From contig DETM01000010.1 of NCBI GenBank assembly GCA_002361655.1, positions 1-42,249 on the forward strand: a DNA stretch of 42,249 bases, in the 5' to 3' direction. Both the position numbers and the translations under genes were made by a program. Positions 33,562 to 42,249 of this stretch are shown in pieces. Numbering within the stretch: the first letter of the stretch is position 1; every line of letters starts with the position of its first letter. The notes beneath the pieces are model-generated. The model had not been told where the DNA came from. It made no database searches and worked only from the letters and a program-made list of their open reading frames with translations. The DNA comes from Prevotella sp. UBA3288. GTDB lineage: Bacteria; Bacteroidota; Bacteroidia; Bacteroidales; Bacteroidaceae.

Positions 33562-33972
33562 ATGAAAGGCAAAGACATCCTCAAACTGATCCCCCAGCGC
33601 TATCCGTTCATGATGGTCGACACGGCCGACGACTTCACGGAAGACAGTTGCCAGACCACGTTGACGGTGCGCTACGACAACTATTTCGTCATAGGGGGCG
33701 ACGAACTGTCAGAGACGGGACTGATTGAGCACACTGCTCAGTCGGCCTCGGCTTTGGCTGGTTACAAGAGTCTGGGAGCCGAGGCGGCACCCGTCGGCAT
33801 CATCGGCGAGGTGAAGCACTTCTCCTGCGAACGGCGGCCACGGGTGGGCGAGACACTGCACACCACCATCACCTTCGGCATGAGTTTCGGCAACGTCACC
33901 CTGGCCGATGGAGAGACCGCCATCGACGGCGAAGTCATCGCCCGTACCAGCCTCAAGATCTTCATTCAATAA
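33562..33972 (+). CDS. Hotdog-fold 3-hydroxyacyl-ACP dehydratase-like protein
   Basis: The product has 136 residues, the size of FabZ or ApeP. The start PQRYPFMMVDTADDF corresponds to the PHR(Y/F)PFLLVD start of FabZ-type dehydratases. The loop that usually reads GHFPxxPVMPG, with the catalytic His, is here YFVIGGDELSETGLIEHTAQ, so the usual His is missing although Glu56 and the adjacent His57 remain. Either chemistry is changed, as in the dehydratase-like proteins of polyene clusters, or the protein is non-catalytic. It sits directly between ACP and exporter genes. The fold call is good, the reaction uncertain. Confidence 0.75.
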   Translation: MKGKDILKLIPQRYPFMMVDTADDFTEDSCQTTLTVRYDNYFVIGGDELSETGLIEHTAQSASALAGYKSLGAEAAPVGIIGEVKHFSCERRPRVGETLHTTITFGMSFGNVTLADGETAIDGEVIARTSLKIFIQ

Positions 33973-34000
33973 CGCAGTGCTACCACACACCTCCATCTCA

Positions 34001-36472
34001 ATGACAGCATTCTTCATCGGCATCTACCATTTCTTCCGTGCCCACCGCCTGGTGTGCTGGACGACAATGGTGTTGCTTTTCGCCTTCTTCGGCTATTTTG
34101 CCTCGCAGATTTATCTGGAAGAAGACATTAACAAACTCATGCCCTCGTCAAAGAACGAGGACGGCACCACCAAACTGGCTTTCGCCGACCTGCGCATCAA
34201 GGACAAGACCTTCCTGCTCTTCAACATCGACAAGCCCCATGCCACCGACGACGATGTGGCACTGCTGACAGAGACCTGCGATGCCTTTGTCGACTCACTG
34301 TTGGCACGCGACACCACCGTCATCGAGGACATCTTCTACCGTTTGCCCGAAGACCTGATGTTCGATGCCGTCGACGAACTGTCGGCCCATCTGCCGGCCT
34401 ATATCGACACCTCGGCCTATGCCGCTATCGACACCCTCCTGACCATCGGCCACATGACACAGCAGATGCAGCAGAACCATGACGACCTGCTGAGTCCCGT
34501 GGGCGAGGCCATGCCCCAACTCATCGAGATGGACCCCATCGGTCTGCGCACCATCCTGGCTGCACAGATGAAGCCGCTCATTGAGGGTGGCGCAGGCAGT
34601 TACCAGACGTTAGACAATCACTTCTTCGTGCCCGATTCAACAGTCTGCGTGGCCTTCATCACGCCGCGCTTTTCGGCCACCAACACCGGTCAGGGCTCGG
34701 CCCTGTTCAGGGATATGAACGAACTGATCGGGCAGTTTAAGACCACCCATCCCGATGTCACCATCAGTTATCACGGCACACCAGCCAGCGGCTACTATAA
34801 CTCCAGCGTCATCAAGAACGACCTGACCACCACCATCATCGGTTCGCTGGTCCTCGTCCTGCTGTTCATCATGCTGTGTTTCCGCAACTGGAACACCCTT
34901 CCGCTGCTGCTGCTGCCCGTGGCATTCGGCACTCTGTTCGGACTGGCCGTCATGTATTTCATCAAGGGACAGTTCTCACTGCTCGCCCTGGGCATCGGAG
35001 CCATCGTGCTGGGCGTGGCCCTCAGTTATGTGCTCCATGTGATGACTCATTTCAAATACGTGAACGACCCGGAGCAAGTACTGCACGACCAGGTGAAGCC
35101 CGTAATGCTGGGCTGCATCACCACCATCGGCTCGTTCATGGGACTCATCTTCATCCAGACCGACCTGCTGCGCGACTTCGGACTCTTTGCCGCACTGGCC
35201 ATCGTGGGCACCGTGCTGTTCTCGCTCATCTATCTGCCGCAGATGCTCCACACCAAGAGCAACAAGATCAACCGCACGGCCTTCTCGCTCATCGACCGTC
35301 TGAATGCCTGTCCCTTCGACCGCAACCGCGTGCTCATCGGCATCCTGCTTGTCATCATCGCTGTCTGCGTGGGCTTCTATATAAAGGGCGGCACACAGTT
35401 CGACGGCGACATGCACAACCTGGGCTACGAGGCTCCCAACACAATGTACTCGGAGAATCTGCTCCGCGAAAAGACGTTTACCGGCGACAAGACGAAATAC
35501 TTTGCCAGTTCAGGCAAGACGATGGAAGAGGCCATCGAGCGTTTCGCCGTTCTCGACCGCAAACTGGACTCCCTGCAGACGCTGGGACTGGTGAAAGACT
35601 ACACCCACACCAACCAGGTGTTCGTGCCGCTGCACAAACAGCAGGAGCGCATCGATGCCTGGCAGGCCTACTGGACCGAGGAACGGCTGGAGAAGGTACG
35701 TTCGCTCATCAGACAGACAGCACCTCAGGCCGGACTGGTGGCCGATGCCTTCGAACCCTTCTTCGAGGCTGCCACTGCCGACTATGAGCCGTCGCCGCTC
35801 TACGAGGCCGGCATCATCCCCCACGGCTACCTGACGACGCTCATGGAGGAGTCCTATGGCGGCGACTTTCTCTGCTTCACCTCCGTACGCTGTGCCAACG
35901 ACTCCGTGCGCAGCAGCGAGAGCGACTATATCCGCATCTGCGATGCCATTGCCAGCGAACCCAACCTGATGGTGCTCGACACCTATTATTATACTACCGA
36001 CACCCTCTACCAGTTGAACGACGACTTCAATATCCTGCAGTGGATATCGATGCTCTTCGTCTTCGTGGTGCTACTGGTCAGTTTCAACTTCCGATGGAAG
36101 CACGCCCTGCTGGGCTTTGCACCCATCCTGCTCAGTTGGCTGGTAGTGCTCGGAGCCATGGTCATCTTCGGTGTGCGCTTCAACCTGATCAACATCATCA
36201 TCTCCACCTTCATCTTCGGCATCGGCGTCGACTACAGCATCTTCGTCATGAGCGGACTGACCAGCGAGGACAGCCAACTGGCCTACCACAAGACGGCCAT
36301 CTTCTTCTCGGCCGTCATCCTCATCGTCACCGTAGGATCGATGCTGGTGGCTGTACACCCCGCCATCCGTTCCGTGGGCTTCGCCACGCTGGTGGGCATG
36401 ATTTCGGCCGTAGTGCTGGCCTATGTGCTGCAACCGGCAGCCTACAGGCTGTTCATCAAGAAGAAAGATTAA
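34001..36472 (+). CDS. MMPL/RND-family lipid exporter
   Basis: The product has 823 residues starting at the ATG at 34001; upstream in-frame codons overlap the dehydratase gene and are not likely used. The topology is RND-like: one N-terminal helix, a large periplasmic domain, a cluster of helices (TTIIGSLVLVLLFIMLCF, LPLLLLPVAFGTLFGLAVMY, FSLLALGIGAIVLGVALSYV and others), a second periplasmic domain and a second cluster that includes FIFGIGVDYSIFVMSGL, a GVDYS motif for proton relay. MMPL proteins move lipids or polyenes across the inner membrane. In this context it should export the cluster's product. Two half-domains are visible, so it is complete. Confidence 0.9.
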   Translation: MTAFFIGIYHFFRAHRLVCWTTMVLLFAFFGYFASQIYLEEDINKLMPSSKNEDGTTKLAFADLRIKDKTFLLFNIDKPHATDDDVALLTETCDAFVDSLLARDTTVIEDIFYRLPEDLMFDAVDELSAHLPAYIDTSAYAAIDTLLTIGHMTQQMQQNHDDLLSPVGEAMPQLIEMDPIGLRTILAAQMKPLIEGGAGSYQTLDNHFFVPDSTVCVAFITPRFSATNTGQGSALFRDMNELIGQFKTTHPDVTISYHGTPASGYYNSSVIKNDLTTTIIGSLVLVLLFIMLCFRNWNTLPLLLLPVAFGTLFGLAVMYFIKGQFSLLALGIGAIVLGVALSYVLHVMTHFKYVNDPEQVLHDQVKPVMLGCITTIGSFMGLIFIQTDLLRDFGLFAALAIVGTVLFSLIYLPQMLHTKSNKINRTAFSLIDRLNACPFDRNRVLIGILLVIIAVCVGFYIKGGTQFDGDMHNLGYEAPNTMYSENLLREKTFTGDKTKYFASSGKTMEEAIERFAVLDRKLDSLQTLGLVKDYTHTNQVFVPLHKQQERIDAWQAYWTEERLEKVRSLIRQTAPQAGLVADAFEPFFEAATADYEPSPLYEAGIIPHGYLTTLMEESYGGDFLCFTSVRCANDSVRSSESDYIRICDAIASEPNLMVLDTYYYTTDTLYQLNDDFNILQWISMLFVFVVLLVSFNFRWKHALLGFAPILLSWLVVLGAMVIFGVRFNLINIIISTFIFGIGVDYSIFVMSGLTSEDSQLAYHKTAIFFSAVILIVTVGSMLVAVHPAIRSVGFATLVGMISAVVLAYVLQPAAYRLFIKKKD

Positions 36473-36548
36473 GGCCAAGGGGCAAAAAAGAGGCTAAGGA
36501 CCGTCTATCAGGACTAAGGCCTGTTCTATCAAGAAAGAGAGAGAAAAA

Positions 36549-37928
36549 ATGACATACGACGTAGTGATCATAGGCAGCGGACTGGGCGGACTGGAGTGTG
36601 CACACATTCTGTCCCGCCGCGGTATGAGCGTGCTGGTGCTGGAGCGTCAGGCCCAGCCCGGCGGCTGCATGCAGAGTTACCCGCGCCACGGGATGCACTA
36701 CGACACCGGTCTCCACTATATCGGCGGCCTCGCTGAGGGACAAGCCCTGCATCAGAATTTTGAGCGACTCAACCTGCTCCGTCTGCCGTGGCAGCGGCTC
36801 GATGCCGACGGTTTCGACCGTATCACCATCGGCGAGCGCACCTATCGCTTTGCTGAAGGCTACGACCATTTTGTGGAGACCCTCGCCCATGACTTCCCTT
36901 CTGAACGCGAAGCCCTGCGCCAGTATACCGGGATGCTGCAAAGTGGCGAGAATGCCATCGATGTCAGTGCCTGGGACTATCTGAACCGAGTCTTCACCGA
37001 CCCGTTGCTCATCCAGGTGCTGGGCGGCTCGGCACTGAAGATGGAACTGCGCAAGGAGTCGCTACCACTGTTTGTCTTTGCCCACGGCAACGCCAGTTTC
37101 ATCGAGAGCAGTTGGCGACTGAAGGGCGACGGCAACCTGCTGGTGCGCTCACTTGTCGACGACATAAAGGCCTATGGCGGCACCATCGTCTGCAAGGCAG
37201 AGGTCGAAGAACTGCTGTCCCACGAGGGTCGCATCACCGCTGCCCGCTGCAGCAACGGCGAGACCTACGAGGGACGCATCTTCATCAGCGATGCCCACCC
37301 TGCCGTGACCTGTTCGCTGGTCAGCATCCTGAAGCCCATCTACCGCCGACGGATGACACAGACAGAAAACACCCGTGGTATGCTGACCGTCTCGCTGCGC
37401 CTGAAGCCCGGGGTCTTACCCTACTTCAACCACAACCACTTCGTCTACAGCGAAACCAACGTGTGGGACACGCCCACGCAGATTGACCGCGTGATGGTGG
37501 GCTGTCGCGTGCCTGAGGGCGACACGTTGCAGGTAGACCTGCTGACACCGCTGCCCTGGGCGTGGTGCGAACGCTGGGCAGACACAACCATCGGCCATCG
37601 CGGCGCTGACTACGAGGCGCAGAAGGAGCAATGGGCCGACAAATGTATCGCCCTTGCTGAGCGGGTCATCCCCCGTCTGGGCGAGATGGTGGCAGAGCGC
37701 TACATCAGCACCCCCCTCACCTATCGCGACTATACCCTGACACCTCAAGGGTCGGCCTACGGCATACGCAAAGACTGGCAGACACCGATGCTCAGCATGC
37801 TGTCTGTGCGCACACCGGTCGACAACCTGCTGCAGACAGGTCAGAGCCTCATGCTGCATGGTGTGGAGGGCGTGACCAAAACGGCATTCCTAACATGTGA
37901 ATCACTATTAAAACAGAAAGAAATATGA
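36549..37928 (+). CDS. CrtI-like NAD(P)/FAD-dependent oxidoreductase
   Basis: The product has 459 residues. A Rossmann FAD site is at the start: VVIIGSGLGGLECAHILSRR (Gly9, Gly11, Gly14), Glu37 in VLVLERQAQPGG, and a C-terminal motif ending HGVEGVTKTAF. The family includes phytoene desaturases and related FAD enzymes that desaturate, isomerise or oxidise polyene chains. It is preceded by 76 bp without a gene and overlaps the fabG start by 4 bp (ATGA), indicating coupling. The substrate is inferred to be the acyl or polyene product on ACP, from neighbours only. Confidence 0.85.
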   Translation: MTYDVVIIGSGLGGLECAHILSRRGMSVLVLERQAQPGGCMQSYPRHGMHYDTGLHYIGGLAEGQALHQNFERLNLLRLPWQRLDADGFDRITIGERTYRFAEGYDHFVETLAHDFPSEREALRQYTGMLQSGENAIDVSAWDYLNRVFTDPLLIQVLGGSALKMELRKESLPLFVFAHGNASFIESSWRLKGDGNLLVRSLVDDIKAYGGTIVCKAEVEELLSHEGRITAARCSNGETYEGRIFISDAHPAVTCSLVSILKPIYRRRMTQTENTRGMLTVSLRLKPGVLPYFNHNHFVYSETNVWDTPTQIDRVMVGCRVPEGDTLQVDLLTPLPWAWCERWADTTIGHRGADYEAQKEQWADKCIALAERVIPRLGEMVAERYISTPLTYRDYTLTPQGSAYGIRKDWQTPMLSMLSVRTPVDNLLQTGQSLMLHGVEGVTKTAFLTCESLLKQKEI

Positions 37929-38653
37929 AATACGCTTTAATTACTGGCGGCAGCCGCGGCATCGGTCGCGCTGTGTGCGTGAAAATGGCACAGATGGGCT
38001 ACCACATTATTATTAATTATGTGAACAATACCACCGAGGCTGAGAAGACGCTCGCCCTGGTACGCGAGAACGGACAGGACGGAGAGATGCTGCGCTTCGA
38101 CGTGGGACAGATGCAGCAGACCCGCGAGGCCCTCGATGCCTGGCAGCAGGCCCATCCCGACGACTACATCGAGGTGGTGGTCAACAATGCCGGCATCCGC
38201 CGCGACAACGTGATGGCCCTGATGCCTGCCGACGACTGGAGCAGCGTGCTCAACACCACGCTCAACGGTTTCTTCAACGTCACCCAGCCCCTGCTGCCCA
38301 GCATGCAGATGCACAAGTTCGGCCGTATCATAAACATGGCCAGCGTCAGCGGCATCAAGGGACTGCCCGGCCAGACCAACTACTCGGCAGCCAAGGGCGG
38401 ACTCATCGCTGCCACCAAGGCCCTGGCACAGGAGGTGGCCAAGCGCGGCATCACCGTCAATGCCGTGGCCCCCGGCTTCATCAAAACCGACATGGTGGAG
38501 GGTCTCGACGAGGCAGCACTGAAGAAGACCATCCCTGCCAACCGCTTCGGCACCCCCGAGGAGGTAGCCGACCTCGTGGCCTTCCTGGCATCACCCTCTG
38601 CCGGCTACATCACGGGCAACGTCATCCAAATCAACGGAGGACTGTACACTTGA
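37925..38653 (+). CDS. fabG: 3-oxoacyl-ACP reductase (SDR)
   Basis: The product has 242 residues, typical for FabG. The NADPH loop TGGSRGIG is at 7-14, NNAG at 87-90, and the catalytic set Ser140 (NMASVSG), Tyr153 (NYSAAKGG) and Lys157, with Asn114. It reduces beta-ketoacyl-ACP made by the cluster ketosynthase. It overlaps the oxidoreductase gene by 4 bp; afterwards comes a 96-bp spacer containing five perfect GTTAAGAA octamers before the LolA-like gene. The symbol is given for the family; the gene may be the cluster-specific copy (an ApeQ-like reductase) rather than the housekeeping fabG. Confidence 0.9.
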   Translation: MKYALITGGSRGIGRAVCVKMAQMGYHIIINYVNNTTEAEKTLALVRENGQDGEMLRFDVGQMQQTREALDAWQQAHPDDYIEVVVNNAGIRRDNVMALMPADDWSSVLNTTLNGFFNVTQPLLPSMQMHKFGRIINMASVSGIKGLPGQTNYSAAKGGLIAATKALAQEVAKRGITVNAVAPGFIKTDMVEGLDEAALKKTIPANRFGTPEEVADLVAFLASPSAGYITGNVIQINGGLYT

Positions 38654-38668
38654 TGGGGAGTTAAAGGA

Positions 38669-38710
38669 GTTAAGAAGTTAAGAAGTTAAGAAGTTAAGAA
38701 GTTAAGAAGT
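38669..38710. repeat. Tandem GTTAAGAA octamer repeat
   Basis: Five perfect head-to-tail copies of GTTAAGAA (38669-38708) followed by a partial copy lie in the 96-bp spacer between fabG and the LolA-like gene. Imperfect half-copies precede it (about 38658-38668). The spacer has no promoter-like box. Confidence 0.85.
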
Positions 38711-38749
38711 TCAAGGACTTCCGAAAATTGAATCAATTATTTACCAGAT

Positions 38750-39331
38750 ATGAAAAAGATCATACTACTTACTCTGTTGCTCTGCCAGACAATCTCCGGC
38801 ATGGCACAGAACGCTGACTTCCAGAAAGTCGTCGAGAAATACAAAAACGCCACCACGATGACCGCCAAGGCCACGAAGAGCCTGCACCGCTCGGCTGTCA
38901 AAGACGACATGGTGACCACGGGCACGCTCGAGATGAAAAAGCCCGCCCATGTGTGCATCAGCATCGACGGCGGCAAGGACATGCTGCTCATGGAAGGCAG
39001 CGCCTTCACCATGGTGGCCGGAGGCCGCAAACAGAAGACCACAAGCGAGGGCAATCCACAATTTGCCACCTTCCAGGCTGTCTTCGAGGCCATCCTTGCC
39101 GGTGGCGGCGACCTGTCGAAATACGCCGACCTGAACATCAACCGCCAGGGCAGCGACCTGGTGCTCACCATCACCCCCCAGGCAGCCAACAAGAAGCAGC
39201 AGCGACGCATCATGTTCACCTCGCTCGTGCTCACCATCGACGCACGCACATCGGCCATGAAGTCGCTGCGCCTCAACGACAAACGCGGCAACTACACGAA
39301 CTACGAGTTCACCAATTTCGCCTTTAAATGA
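38750..39331 (+). CDS. LolA-like outer-membrane lipoprotein carrier domain protein
   Basis: The product has 193 residues with signal peptide MKKIILLTLLLCQTISGMAQ. The mature chain fits the LolA/LolB half-barrel pattern: an N-terminal helix (FQKVVEKYKNATTMTAKAT), strands with a hydrophobic groove (MVTTGTLEMKKPAHVCISID, DMLLMEGSAFTMVAGG) and a repeated strand pattern to the C-terminus. LolA-like proteins carry hydrophobic molecules through the periplasm; in polyene clusters such a protein probably takes the product from the MMPL exporter to the outer membrane. Its ATG-side spacer holds the octamer repeat; its stop overlaps the thioesterase start (ATGA). Confidence 0.8.
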   Translation: MKKIILLTLLLCQTISGMAQNADFQKVVEKYKNATTMTAKATKSLHRSAVKDDMVTTGTLEMKKPAHVCISIDGGKDMLLMEGSAFTMVAGGRKQKTTSEGNPQFATFQAVFEAILAGGGDLSKYADLNINRQGSDLVLTITPQAANKKQQRRIMFTSLVLTIDARTSAMKSLRLNDKRGNYTNYEFTNFAFK

Positions 39332-39768
39332 AAGAATTGACCGACATTTGCCGCATTCCCGTCAAGTTCAGCGAGATAGACTCTATGCGACGCGCCTGGC
39401 ACGGGTCGTATGTCACCTATTTCGAGGACGGACGCGAGTCGTTCGGACGCCACTATCCGGGCATCGGCTATGCCGACATGCAGCGCGAGGGCATCTATGC
39501 ACCCATCTACGACATGCACCTGCGCTACTTCGCCCCTCTGGAAATCAACGATATAGCAGAGATCCACACACGCTACGTGCCCAAACTGGGTGCACGTCTC
39601 GACTACGACTACGAGGTCTACCGCGAGCGCGACCACGTGCTCTGCGCCACCGGCAGCACCACACAACTATTCATTGACCCTGAGGGTCAACTGATGACCG
39701 ACAAGCCCGCCTACTTCCAAGCATGGCAAGACGAGTTTGACGTATGCCCGGACACACAAGCATTTTGA
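39328..39768 (+). CDS. Hotdog-fold acyl-CoA/acyl-ACP thioesterase (4HBT-like)
   Basis: The product has 146 residues, a single hotdog domain of the YbgC/FadM type. The region EIDSMRRAWHGSYVTYFEDG matches the catalytic Asp (Asp18) followed by the His/Tyr-rich helix start. It would release or transfer acyl chains from CoA or ACP. It overlaps the LolA-like gene by 4 bp and precedes a DUF5686 gene by 7 bp. No signal peptide; cytoplasmic. Substrate specificity unknown. Confidence 0.85.
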   Translation: MKELTDICRIPVKFSEIDSMRRAWHGSYVTYFEDGRESFGRHYPGIGYADMQREGIYAPIYDMHLRYFAPLEINDIAEIHTRYVPKLGARLDYDYEVYRERDHVLCATGSTTQLFIDPEGQLMTDKPAYFQAWQDEFDVCPDTQAF

Positions 39769-39775
39769 AACACTG

Positions 39776-42249
39776 ATGAAACGACTACTTACTATTTCAC
39801 TCTTCTTCTGTCTGACGCTGGCAGCAATGGCACAAGAGCGAATCATCACCGGCTACGTCATCGACGAAGCCACAGGCGACACCATCCCTCGTGCGAGCAT
39901 CACCTACAAGGGGCACAACCTTGCCGCCGTGAGCGATACAAAAGGCTTCTATGCCATAGAGCGCCACGAGGGGTGGAACCTCACCTTCAGTGCCTTGGGC
40001 TACAAACCGCGCATCATCGCCATCAACAGCAAGACACGCAGCAAACAGAACATCAAACTGAAGCCCGATGCGAAGCAACTGCAAGAGGTCACCGTGCGTA
40101 CCAAGCGCAATCGCTACAGCCGCAAGAACAACCCCGCCGTGGAACTGATGCGACGCGTCGTGGCAGCAAAGAAAGAGACCGACCTGCACAACAACGACTA
40201 TTTCTCGTACAATAAATATGAGAAACTGACCCTCTCGCTCAACGACCTAACGCCGGAGCAACTCGAACAGCCGCCCTTCTCGAAGAACCCGTGGCTGCTG
40301 GAGCAGGTGGAGCCAAGTGTCTACACGGGCAAGTTGATACTGCCCATCAGCGTCGACGAGACCGTCTCGCAGCGTGTCTATCGCAAAAGTCCCAAGTCGG
40401 AGAAGACCATCATCACCGGACAGACCTCGAAAGGTGTCAACGACTTCTTCCAGACCGGCGACATCCTCAATACCGTCATCAAGGATGTCTTCACCGATGT
40501 CGACCTCTACAAAGACGTGGTGCGCCTGCTGCAGTACCCCTTCATCTCGCCGATGTCCAACGAGGGCATCAATTTCTACCGCTTCTATATCGAAGACACG
40601 GTGATGGTCGACAACGACCGCTGCATCCATCTGAACTTCCTGCCCAACAACCAGCAGGACATGGGTTTCCGCGGCGAATTGTTCATCCTCGACGACTCGA
40701 CACTCCACATCCGTCGTGCCCAACTGACCATTCCCAAGCAGAGCAACGTCAACTTCGTGGAGAACATGCAGGTGACGCAGGAATACCAACGGCTGCCTGA
40801 CGGCCAGTGGGTGCAGACCGTCGACGACATGGCCACCGAACTGAAACTGTTCTCTTTCGTGCGCAGCGTGCTCATCACACGCACCACACGTCTGTCGGAA
40901 TATGCCTTCGAGCCGCTGCCCAACAAACTCTTCCGCAACAAGAGCGACAAGATGGTAGAGGCCAGCGCCGAGATGCGCGACGATAAGTTCTGGAACCATT
41001 ACCGCCAGGTGGAACTGACCAAGAGCGAGAGCAAGATGAACACCTTCATCAACAACATAGCCAACACGAAGGGCATGAAGTATGTCATCTTCGGACTGAA
41101 GGCACTCTTCGAGAACTCTATCGAGACCCACGACCCCAACTACATCGACATCTGTCCGGTAAACACCATACTGACAAGCAACTGGGTGGACGGTTTCCGC
41201 AGCCGACTGAGCGCCAAGACAACGGCCAACCTCAATCCACACCTCTTCCTCTCAGGCTACTATGCCCACGGCTGGGGCAGCAAAAAGAACTATTACAGCG
41301 GCGAGATCACCTACTCGCTCAACAAGAAGAACTACCTGCCCCACGAGTTCCCGCGCCGCACGCTGACCTTCCAGAGCACCTACGACGTATGCTCGCCCAG
41401 CGACCGCTTCCTCGACACCGACAAGGATAACTTCATGGTGGCTCTGAAATGGACGGAGACCAACAAGATGATGCTCTACAATCGCCAGCGCCTGACCTTC
41501 GAATACGAGACCGACTGGGGTCTGAAGGCCACCGTCTACGGCAAGACAGAAGAAAACGAGGCCTGCGGCGCCATGTCGTTCCGCACACTCAACACCCCTG
41601 CCCTGCCCCCCGAGATGGAGAGCAAGCATGGCAACGGTGAATATATGCGCACCACGGAGATTGGCGCCTCGCTGCGCTATGCGCCCGGCGAAACCTATAT
41701 CAACAACAAGTTGCGCCGACGTACCATCAACCTCGACGCCCCCGTCATCAGCCTCTCCTACACCATGGGGCTGAACAAAGTGCTGGGCGGACAGTACAAC
41801 TACCACGTCACCGAGGCCCATCTCTACAAGCGCTTCTGGCTGAACAGTTGGGGCAAGGTCGACGTACACGTCAAGGCCGGCAAGCAATGGGACCAGGTGC
41901 CATACCCCCTGCTGCTCCATCCGGCCGCCAACCAGTCGTACATCATCGCCCCGGAGACGTTCAACCTCGTCAGACCGATGGAGTTCATGAACGACAAGTA
42001 TGCGTCGCTGATGATGTCGTGGGACCTGAACGGTAAGATCTTCAACCGTGTGCCGCTGCTGAAGAAACTGCACTGGCGCGAGTATCTGGGCATCCGCATG
42101 CTGTGGGGCAGCCTGTCAGACAAGAACAACCCTCTGCTGGCCGAGAATGCCGGCAGCCCCGTGCTGATGTACTTCCCCGAAGGTAGCCACGTGATGGAGA
42201 AAAAGCCTTATGCCGAGATGGTGCTCGGCGTGCACAACATCTTCAAGTT
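39776..42249 (+). CDS. DUF5686/carboxypeptidase-regulatory-like protein, cut by the window end
   Basis: At least 824 codons; the frame is open to the last base, so the 3' end is missing. The signal peptide MKRLLTISLFFCLTLAAMAQ is followed by a CarboxypepD_reg-like beta-sandwich (about 22-95: ITGYVIDEATGDTIPRASIT, GFYAIERHEGWNLTFSALGY) and then a long DUF5686-type region. It contains NPAVELMRRVVAAKKE and NKYEKLTLSLND early, and amphipathic strands later (HLFLSGYYAHGWGSKKNYYS, RQRLTFEYETDWGLKATVYG), as expected for an outer-membrane barrel. DUF5686 proteins are Bacteroidota outer-membrane proteins of unknown role. As the last visible gene of the polyene-like operon, it may take the product into the outer membrane (inference). 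Confidence 0.85.
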   Translation, partial: MKRLLTISLFFCLTLAAMAQERIITGYVIDEATGDTIPRASITYKGHNLAAVSDTKGFYAIERHEGWNLTFSALGYKPRIIAINSKTRSKQNIKLKPDAKQLQEVTVRTKRNRYSRKNNPAVELMRRVVAAKKETDLHNNDYFSYNKYEKLTLSLNDLTPEQLEQPPFSKNPWLLEQVEPSVYTGKLILPISVDETVSQRVYRKSPKSEKTIITGQTSKGVNDFFQTGDILNTVIKDVFTDVDLYKDVVRLLQYPFISPMSNEGINFYRFYIEDTVMVDNDRCIHLNFLPNNQQDMGFRGELFILDDSTLHIRRAQLTIPKQSNVNFVENMQVTQEYQRLPDGQWVQTVDDMATELKLFSFVRSVLITRTTRLSEYAFEPLPNKLFRNKSDKMVEASAEMRDDKFWNHYRQVELTKSESKMNTFINNIANTKGMKYVIFGLKALFENSIETHDPNYIDICPVNTILTSNWVDGFRSRLSAKTTANLNPHLFLSGYYAHGWGSKKNYYSGEITYSLNKKNYLPHEFPRRTLTFQSTYDVCSPSDRFLDTDKDNFMVALKWTETNKMMLYNRQRLTFEYETDWGLKATVYGKTEENEACGAMSFRTLNTPALPPEMESKHGNGEYMRTTEIGASLRYAPGETYINNKLRRRTINLDAPVISLSYTMGLNKVLGGQYNYHVTEAHLYKRFWLNSWGKVDVHVKAGKQWDQVPYPLLLHPAANQSYIIAPETFNLVRPMEFMNDKYASLMMSWDLNGKIFNRVPLLKKLHWREYLGIRMLWGSLSDKNNPLLAENAGSPVLMYFPEGSHVMEKKPYAEMVLGVHNIFK

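Overview
The window looks like a chromosome segment from a Bacteroidota bacterium of the Prevotella/Segatella type. The reasons are several clear matches to the Bacteroidota promoter form (TTTG or TTG, about 20 nt, then TAnnTTTG), weak Shine-Dalgarno sites, DUF6175 and DUF5686 family proteins, a TonB receptor, GH43 and M13 secreted enzymes, and octamer-repeat spacers. Genus is an inference. No tRNA, rRNA, CRISPR array or intact insertion sequence was seen.

Layout. (1) 1-204: the 3' end of a peptidoglycan amidase, closed by a perfect 16-bp hairpin. (2) 592-7686, minus: an AT-rich operon of eight genes, every product with a signal peptide. They are a WG-repeat protein, a 407-aa protein, two LPP20/FlgT-like paralogues, two small beta-barrels, a DUF6175 protein and a 310-aa protein. 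A roughly 500-nt leader precedes it, holding a small ORF between 13-bp inverted repeats. (3) 8399-10798, minus: a solitary TonB-dependent receptor with its own promoter. (4) 10868-23175, minus: eight tightly packed or overlapping genes behind one promoter. They encode a four-zinc-ribbon protein, a 1008-aa membrane Ser/Thr kinase, a zinc-ribbon ATPase with four AAA modules, a zinc-ribbon FHA protein, a PP2C phosphatase, MetA, a U32 (RlhA-like) protein and a lipoprotein with membrane helices. (5) 23328-29687, minus: an M13 peptidase, then an ABC-F ATPase and a GH43 enzyme whose genes are 2 nt apart. (6) 29944-42249 (window end), plus: an AraC regulator followed by an aryl-polyene/fatty-acid-like cluster. 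It holds a GNAT protein, ketosynthase, ACP, dehydratase-like hotdog, MMPL exporter, CrtI-like oxidoreductase, FabG, LolA-like protein, thioesterase and a DUF5686 protein cut by the window end.

How they may work together. The best candidate for an undescribed system is region 4. A kinase, its opposing phosphatase and a phospho-threonine reader are co-expressed with a multi-module AAA+ remodelling ATPase, and three of the proteins carry zinc ribbons. This suggests a phosphorylation-controlled protein-remodelling machine at the inner membrane. The second candidate is region 2, an all-secreted operon rich in LPP20-like proteins that differs in base composition from its flanks. Region 6 probably makes and exports a polyene or modified fatty acyl product for the outer membrane. 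Small repeated palindromes and octamer repeats are scattered between genes, and one such array sits in frame inside the U32 gene.
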